Shown here: in pieces, positions 32,776 through 37,381 of the stretch | Layout: each line of letters opens with the position of its first letter | Numbering within the stretch: the first letter of the stretch is position 1 | Source of the DNA: CAVOJV01 sp963696325 | GTDB lineage: Bacteria; Pseudomonadota; Gammaproteobacteria; Competibacterales; Competibacteraceae | Length of the DNA stretch: 37,381 bases | Direction of reading: 5' to 3' | Assembly (NCBI GenBank): GCA_963696325.1 | Contig: CAVOJV010000032.1 | Span: 1 to 37,381 of the forward strand | The notes under the pieces: model-generated | The model's input: the letters and a program-made list of their open reading frames with translations, nothing else | Databases searched by the model: none | What the model was told of the DNA's origin: nothing | Position numbers and translations under genes: made by a program

Positions 32776-33327
32776 TCAGGCGGCATGCTTTTTCACCCAG
32801 GCAACGTAGTGGTCCATCCAGTTCCGCAGGAACTTTTTGCTGCCTTCACCAATGTTGCCGGCCTCGTCGAACAACCCATCCTTGGCATGGATGAATGCTT
32901 CGGGCTGGCCAAGTGTCGGGACGTCCAGGTGAGCGAGAATGTTGCGCAGGTGCTGTTGCGCCATGGAGGTGCCGATGGCGCCGACCGAAGCGCCCAACAC
33001 TCCTGCGGGCTTGCCCGCCCAGGCACTTTGGCCATACGGGCGCGAGGCGTGATCGATCGCGTTCTTGAGCACACCAGGGACCGAACGGTTATATTCGGCC
33101 GTGACGAACAGAAGGCCCTGAGCCGCTGCGATTTCGGCCTTCAGCCGCTTGACGGAATCGGCCGGGTTAGCGTCGTCGTCCTGGTTGTAGAGCGGCAAGT
33201 CGCCGATTTGCACTTGCTTGAACGAGAAGTCCGACGGCGCCAGCCTTGCCATGGCGCTCGCCAACTTGCGGTTGAATGAATCGCGACGAAGGCTGCCGAC
33301 GATAACTGCTATCTGGTATTGGCCCAT
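32776..33327 (-). CDS. NADPH-dependent FMN reductase family protein
   Basis: Start at ATG 33327 behind gggagatcgtc: MGQYQIAVIVGSLRRDSFNR, 183 residues. The flavodoxin-like fold shows GSLRRDSFNRKLASAM (phosphate loop), PLYNQDDD and FVTAEYNRSVPGVLKNAIDH (the P.YN.S.PG.LKNAID signature), then GKPAGVLGASVGAIGTSMAQ. Such enzymes reduce FMN, quinones or azo compounds with NAD(P)H. Cytoplasmic. It stands alone between macAB debris and an unassigned stretch. Intact. Confidence 0.9.
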   Translation of the reverse strand: MGQYQIAVIVGSLRRDSFNRKLASAMARLAPSDFSFKQVQIGDLPLYNQDDDANPADSVKRLKAEIAAAQGLLFVTAEYNRSVPGVLKNAIDHASRPYGQSAWAGKPAGVLGASVGAIGTSMAQQHLRNILAHLDVPTLGQPEAFIHAKDGLFDEAGNIGEGSKKFLRNWMDHYVAWVKKHAA

Positions 33328-33872
33328 GACGATCTCCCATGAACGTGAAAGAAGCTTGTGAAGCGCCCCAGCATTTCGCTCGAGCGGTGGGTTAAAGGAC
33401 ACGCCTGCGTTGCTGCACTTCTCGATTGGCAATGCTTGCCTGAGCGCCAAGATACAACTGGCTCACAGTTCATTCCGTGCGGTAGCCAACACGGCATGAT
33501 CCGGATGCGGTCCAGGCCTTGTCGACCGGCCGGCATCGGGGTGCTGTTCGGCTACTCGCGTGCAAGTGACCAGCCCGGCCGATATGGCATTACTTCCCGT
33601 GGTCCTGATCGCGCTTGTCACCTTTCTCGCGGTCGTTTTCCTGGCCTTGTCTCTGCTTTGTTCCTGCGGAGCGCCTTTACCCTGCGATTCTGTTTCCGGG
33701 CGATGCGGCGTGGCCGCTGGTTGCGGACGCTGAGCTCCCCCTTGGTGGGGCGGCTGACCTTGGAAAGGAACCACCTCGGTCAACCCGACTGCGTGCTCCT
33801 CGGTGTTGGTGAAACCGGTTACTGCCTTACCTCAAGTCAACTCAACTCGGTTGGCTAGTCGCATGGCCGCAA
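33328..33872. other. Unassigned 545 bases, one possible small membrane peptide
   Basis: No recognisable gene. A GTG at 33566 on the + strand opens a 55-codon frame to 33733 with VTSPADMALLPVVLIALVTF followed by LAVVFLALSLL, a plausible single membrane span. There is no clear ribosome site, so it may be a fragment. Confidence 0.3.
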
Positions 33873-36479
33873 TCAAGTCCGCCGCGGCAATGTCGCCTTG
33901 CTGTCCCTGCCTCCAACGCGAAACCATTGGGACTTGAGCACTTCCAATATGAGTAAGCTGAAGAAGCCGGCAACCAAGGATATCGCAAAATCATCCCAGT
34001 GCAATCGGCCGAAATGAAACAGCGATTGCGCCGGGGGCCAAAACACGGCCGTGGCGAGAAGTGCGCTGACGCTGCCAATCAGAATCCAGAGCGAGCGGTT
34101 GGGTCGCATAAACGCGCGAATGAGAGAAGACTTGAATGAACGGTTGACCAGAATGAGCCCCATGTTGATGAGAATCAGAGAGGTGAAAACGAGCGCGCGC
34201 AAATCCTGATCAGGCACATCCATACGCGCCGCACTGATGAAAACGCCTGCCAGAATCGCAAAAACAATCAAACCTTGAAGGGCCGCCCATAAAATCCGCT
34301 TTGGCAGCAACAATGAACTCGCAGGATCGCGCGGAGGGCGTTGCATCACGTCCTCCTCCTCCTCTTCGGCTTCAAACACGATCGAACATGCCGGATCAAT
34401 CACCATCTCTAGAAATGCAATGTGAATCGGTGTGAGCATCAGCGGCAGACCCAGCAGAAGCGGTAGGAGTGCAAGCCCGGCGATAGGGATATGGACAGCG
34501 ACAATGAACTCAATCGCTTTACGCAGATTGTCGTAGATGCGCCGCCCGAGGCGGATTGTTTTCACGATTGACCCGAAATCATCGTCGAGCAACACGATAG
34601 CGGATGCTTCGCGGGCGACATCCGTGCCGCGCCCGCCCATGGCAATACCAATGTGGGCGGCCTTGATCGCAGGTGCGTCGTTTACGCCATCGCCTGTCAT
34701 AGCGACAATTTCGCCGTTTGCCTTGAGACTCTGGACAATGCGAAGTTTCTGATCGGGCCGGATGCGTGCGAATATCGATGTCGATTTCACGAGCACGGCG
34801 AGCCGATCATCGGGCATGGCTTCGATGTCCTCACCGGACAGAACATCGGTCGAGTCGATCCCGGCTTTTTCCCCAATGGCGCGGGCCGTTGCCGGATAGT
34901 CGCCAGTGATCATGACAACCCTGATTCCTGCGGAACGGCATTCGGCAACGGCAGCGGGCACATTGGAGCGCACTGGGTCGGCAAACCCGATCAGTCCCAC
35001 ATACTCAAAGCCAAGGCCGCGAGGTGATTCAGGCAGGTTTTGTTCCTGCGCAACATTCATCACTGTTGTCTTCGCCACGCCAAGCACGCGCACCCCAACG
35101 CCCGCAAGCGTCTCCACCTGTTCGCGAATTTTGACTAACCGGTCAGCGGACAGGTGACAAAGCTCCGCTATCGCTTCAAGCGCACCCTTTGCGTAAGCCA
35201 TGCCATTTCCATCACTATCGCTGGACATAATGTTCGCTACCGCAAACAAATCCGGTCTGAGACCATAGGCGCGGACGAGCGTGTGATGTGCGAAGCTTGC
35301 AGGGTTCGCGCCGATCTCCGCCCCCGCGAGTGCGTGTACGGCGATGTCCATCGGATCGGTGGGTTCGCGCGGACAGGCGAACAGAGCAACTTCCAATGTT
35401 TCCCGGATTTTGCCCGATACCGGAATGTTTCCGTCTTGATCCCAGCGAGCGTCCTCGTTGAGTATGGAAACGACCGTCATACGATTTTCGGTCAGCGTGC
35501 CCGTCTTGTCGGTGCACAACACCGTCGTTGCACCGAGCGTTTCAATCGCTGATGCGCGGCGGGTGAGTACGCGTGCCCGCGAAATGCGCCATGCGCCCAT
35601 CGCCATGAACACGGCGAGGATGAGAGGGAACTCTTCGGGTAACAAGGACATTCCGAGTGCGATGCCGCCAAGCATGGCCTCAAGCCATGATCCGCGCAGC
35701 AGCCCGAAGAGCAGAACGGTCGCTCCCCCAGCGAGAGCGCCGATAATGGCGAAGATACGTACCAACCCTCGTATCTGGTATTGCAGGCGCGGTTGTTCTG
35801 TCTCAATTGTTTCAAGGGCGCGTCCGATCTTGCCCATTTCACTTCTAATGCCAGTCGCGTGTACGAGTGCTTGTCCCGTACCGCGCACAACAAGCGTTCC
35901 GGCAAAGATATAGGGCAAGTCATCACCACCCGGCTTCGGCACGGCGGGCTGATCTCCGGCCTTTGTGGAGGACTGTTGGGCCAACTTACGGACAGGAATG
36001 GATTCGCCGGTCAGCAGCGATTCATCGAGCAACAGGTCTTGCGACGATACAAGCGTTGCATCCGCCGCAACCCGGTCGCCTTCTGAGATCACGATGACAT
36101 CGTCGCGTACGACCTCTCTGCCGGCAATCAGAATTCTCTTGCCGTCGCGGATCACCAGCGCCCGTGGACTCGCGAGATTGCGCAGCGCCGCCAATACGTT
36201 TTCGCTGCGGGATTCCTGGACAATGGTGATCGTTACCGAGAGGGAGGCGAACAGGAGCAAGAGCAGGGCTTCTATGCGGTCGCCTAGGAGCAAATAGACG
36301 ACACCACCACCTATTAGCAACGCGAACATAGGTTGGCGCACAACTTCGGAAAGGATGCGCAAAAATCCGCGCCGGTCAGGCGTTGGCAGCTCGTTGTACC
36401 CGTCCAACTTGAGACGGTCTGCCGCCATTGCAGCACTTAGCCCGGGAATGGGTTCGTGTTCCTTCATCGGGTGTTGCAT
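33873..36479 (-). CDS. P-type cation-transporting ATPase, 868 aa
   Basis: Starts MQHPMKEHEPIPGLSAAMAA. A cation-ATPase N-terminal part is followed by membrane segments from about residue 50. TGES of the actuator domain is at 157-160, LPEEFP in M4 at 280-285, the phosphorylated Asp in CTDKTGTLT at 324, and TGDGVNDAP at 595-603. C-terminal membrane helices contain IAFLEMVIDPACSIVFEAEE followed by acidic residues. The P2-type layout suggests a Ca2+, Mn2+ or related cation pump in the inner membrane. PEEFP instead of PEGLP and the VIDPACS motif place it in a bacterial subgroup whose ion is unsure. Intact. Confidence 0.9.
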   Translation of the reverse strand: MQHPMKEHEPIPGLSAAMAADRLKLDGYNELPTPDRRGFLRILSEVVRQPMFALLIGGGVVYLLLGDRIEALLLLLFASLSVTITIVQESRSENVLAALRNLASPRALVIRDGKRILIAGREVVRDDVIVISEGDRVAADATLVSSQDLLLDESLLTGESIPVRKLAQQSSTKAGDQPAVPKPGGDDLPYIFAGTLVVRGTGQALVHATGIRSEMGKIGRALETIETEQPRLQYQIRGLVRIFAIIGALAGGATVLLFGLLRGSWLEAMLGGIALGMSLLPEEFPLILAVFMAMGAWRISRARVLTRRASAIETLGATTVLCTDKTGTLTENRMTVVSILNEDARWDQDGNIPVSGKIRETLEVALFACPREPTDPMDIAVHALAGAEIGANPASFAHHTLVRAYGLRPDLFAVANIMSSDSDGNGMAYAKGALEAIAELCHLSADRLVKIREQVETLAGVGVRVLGVAKTTVMNVAQEQNLPESPRGLGFEYVGLIGFADPVRSNVPAAVAECRSAGIRVVMITGDYPATARAIGEKAGIDSTDVLSGEDIEAMPDDRLAVLVKSTSIFARIRPDQKLRIVQSLKANGEIVAMTGDGVNDAPAIKAAHIGIAMGGRGTDVAREASAIVLLDDDFGSIVKTIRLGRRIYDNLRKAIEFIVAVHIPIAGLALLPLLLGLPLMLTPIHIAFLEMVIDPACSIVFEAEEEEEDVMQRPPRDPASSLLLPKRILWAALQGLIVFAILAGVFISAARMDVPDQDLRALVFTSLILINMGLILVNRSFKSSLIRAFMRPNRSLWILIGSVSALLATAVFWPPAQSLFHFGRLHWDDFAISLVAGFFSLLILEVLKSQWFRVGGRDSKATLPRRT

Positions 36480-36820
36480 GGTGATTTTTCCAATACCGTT
36501 GGAGCCTGGTTAAACTGCCGTCATACCGCATAAGTCGCAATCGAATGTCGGAGTCCAAGGGCTGCCACGCCAAGCCAATATCACTTGAATGGTAAATGCT
36601 CATTAACTGCGGGCCAACCCTGTCCGTGGTGATCGAATAGACGGTACTGACCACTATGATCCTCCCCCGTTCCAACCAAAACTGCCCGAGATCGCCGAAC
36701 AGGTACACCCGCCAGCGCAATTCTCCCGACTGGTATAGGAGCTGTTGCAACCCGGCGCTTCGCTGGTCGTCACCGACCGGCCGGCCATGGCCGAAACCCG
36801 GACTCAACCGGGTTTTCGGC
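36480..36820. other. Unassigned stretch upstream of the ATPase
   Basis: On the - strand an open frame contains LLYQSGELRWRVYLFGDLGQ and ERGRIIVVSTVYSITTDRVG, but no start or family could be fixed. The ATPase promoter should lie here. Confidence 0.25.
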
Positions 36821-37315
36821 TCATGGCTGACTCCTGAGCTCCGGGTCGTCCAGGTCAAGGACGGCGCTCGGGCTGCGCCGCCGACCGCCAAGACCCGCCG
36901 GCTTCTGCTCGCCCGCGTAAACCGTGGCCAGACACCCCCAGGCTTCGGCGTAACCGGGATCGCGTTCGACCGCGCGTTCGAGCGCCGCCCGGGTGCGCGC
37001 GTGATTCGCGACGGAGAAATCCTCGAGGTATTCGTAGAAGCGCAACACCGCCGCATAGGCTTCCAGGTCGGAGAGCGGCTTGCGCCGGACCAGGGCGCTG
37101 GTTTGCGGATCGAAGGCGGCGGGCTGGCCGAGGGCTTCGACGGCGAGGGTATAGGCCTTGAGCCGTTCGGCGCGTCCCGCCAGGGTCTCTTCCACCAGAT
37201 ACCAGAGTAGCCGCGCCAGATTCGGCGCGGCCTGGAAGGCCGCACCGTCGAGCATCCGCCGGACCTGGTCCCGGACGCGCGTCGCCAAGGTCGGTTCGGT
37301 ATTTGGGAGGTTCAT
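36821..37315 (-). CDS. Winged-helix/TPR-type protein, internally deleted remnant
   Basis: Starts MNLPNTEPTLATRVRDQVRR and continues MLDGAAFQAAPNLARLLWYL, VEETLAGRAERLKAYTLAVE. This is the N-terminal DNA-binding-like module found before a TolB-like region and TPR repeats in large regulators. At QPAAFDPQTSALVRRKPLSD it jumps straight to TPR-like sequence (ALERAVERDPGYAEAWGCLA, TVYAGEQ) and ends after 164 residues. Relatives, as I recall them, are usually 500 or more residues long, so the middle and the end are missing. Probably non-functional. Confidence 0.6.
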   Translation of the reverse strand: MNLPNTEPTLATRVRDQVRRMLDGAAFQAAPNLARLLWYLVEETLAGRAERLKAYTLAVEALGQPAAFDPQTSALVRRKPLSDLEAYAAVLRFYEYLEDFSVANHARTRAALERAVERDPGYAEAWGCLATVYAGEQKPAGLGGRRRSPSAVLDLDDPELRSQP

Positions 37316-37381
37316 GAAGTCGTCTGTTATGGGGAAATGACCAGGATAATGATAGCAATTAACCTGAAGTAACCGTTACAC

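Noticed and set aside
1..37381. tRNA or rRNA genes and tRNA-based attachment sites
   Set aside because: No cloverleaf or rRNA-like sequence was recognised on either strand.

Overview
The window is GC-rich bacterial DNA, probably from a gammaproteobacterium. That placement rests on gene styles and mobile-element families only, with no rRNA or tRNA to anchor it. It is an accessory region: most of it is phage-like genes, integron cassettes and insertion sequences, with a few ordinary metabolic or transport genes between them.

Layout. 1-4.7 kb: a compact phage-like cluster on the + strand with overlapping starts and stops. It contains a run of small paralogous proteins sharing an N-terminal 'GPL.S..ASG..G' signature. 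The last paralogue (4050-4598) has its own promoter and terminator. 4.7-7.4 kb: no supportable gene, but a degenerate four-copy repeat and a large inverted repeat. 7.4-16 kb: a + strand integron-type cassette array. An attI-like site is followed by a cassette with a RibD-like deaminase plus an unknown gene, a cassette with a SEC-C protein, and a third cassette filled by an IS91-type element. The tyrosine recombinase of that element is split by a recombinase-in-trio (RIT) element. 16-17.7 kb: thioredoxin-like gene, HxlR regulator and MOSC protein. 17.6-23.5 kb: hydrolase remnant split by an IS630 element, a DUF3574 remnant, and an IS110 element whose upstream end is split by an IS21 element. 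23.5-24.6 kb: attC-like sites, a brnT toxin fragment and a 3'-truncated group II intron. 24.7-27.7 kb: a CPA-type antiporter with a rhodanese tail, and xdhC. 27.7-31.9 kb: a second integron relic on the - strand. It has cassettes for VOC plus TfoX-like proteins and a NIPSNAP-like protein, an ORF-less group IIC-like intron inserted exactly in an attC R'' box, an IS4-like element, and a broken integrase 5' end facing away from the cassettes. 31.9-37.4 kb: macA/macB debris, an FMN reductase, an 868-residue P-type ATPase and an internally deleted TPR-type protein.

The most notable material is the cassette-borne deaminase / unknown / SEC-C set, the phage paralogue array, and the group II introns without reverse transcriptase that occupy attC sites. 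Many genes in the first 16 kb carry frameshifts but almost no nonsense substitutions. This could be decay or indel errors in the underlying sequence, and it limits every functional statement about those genes.
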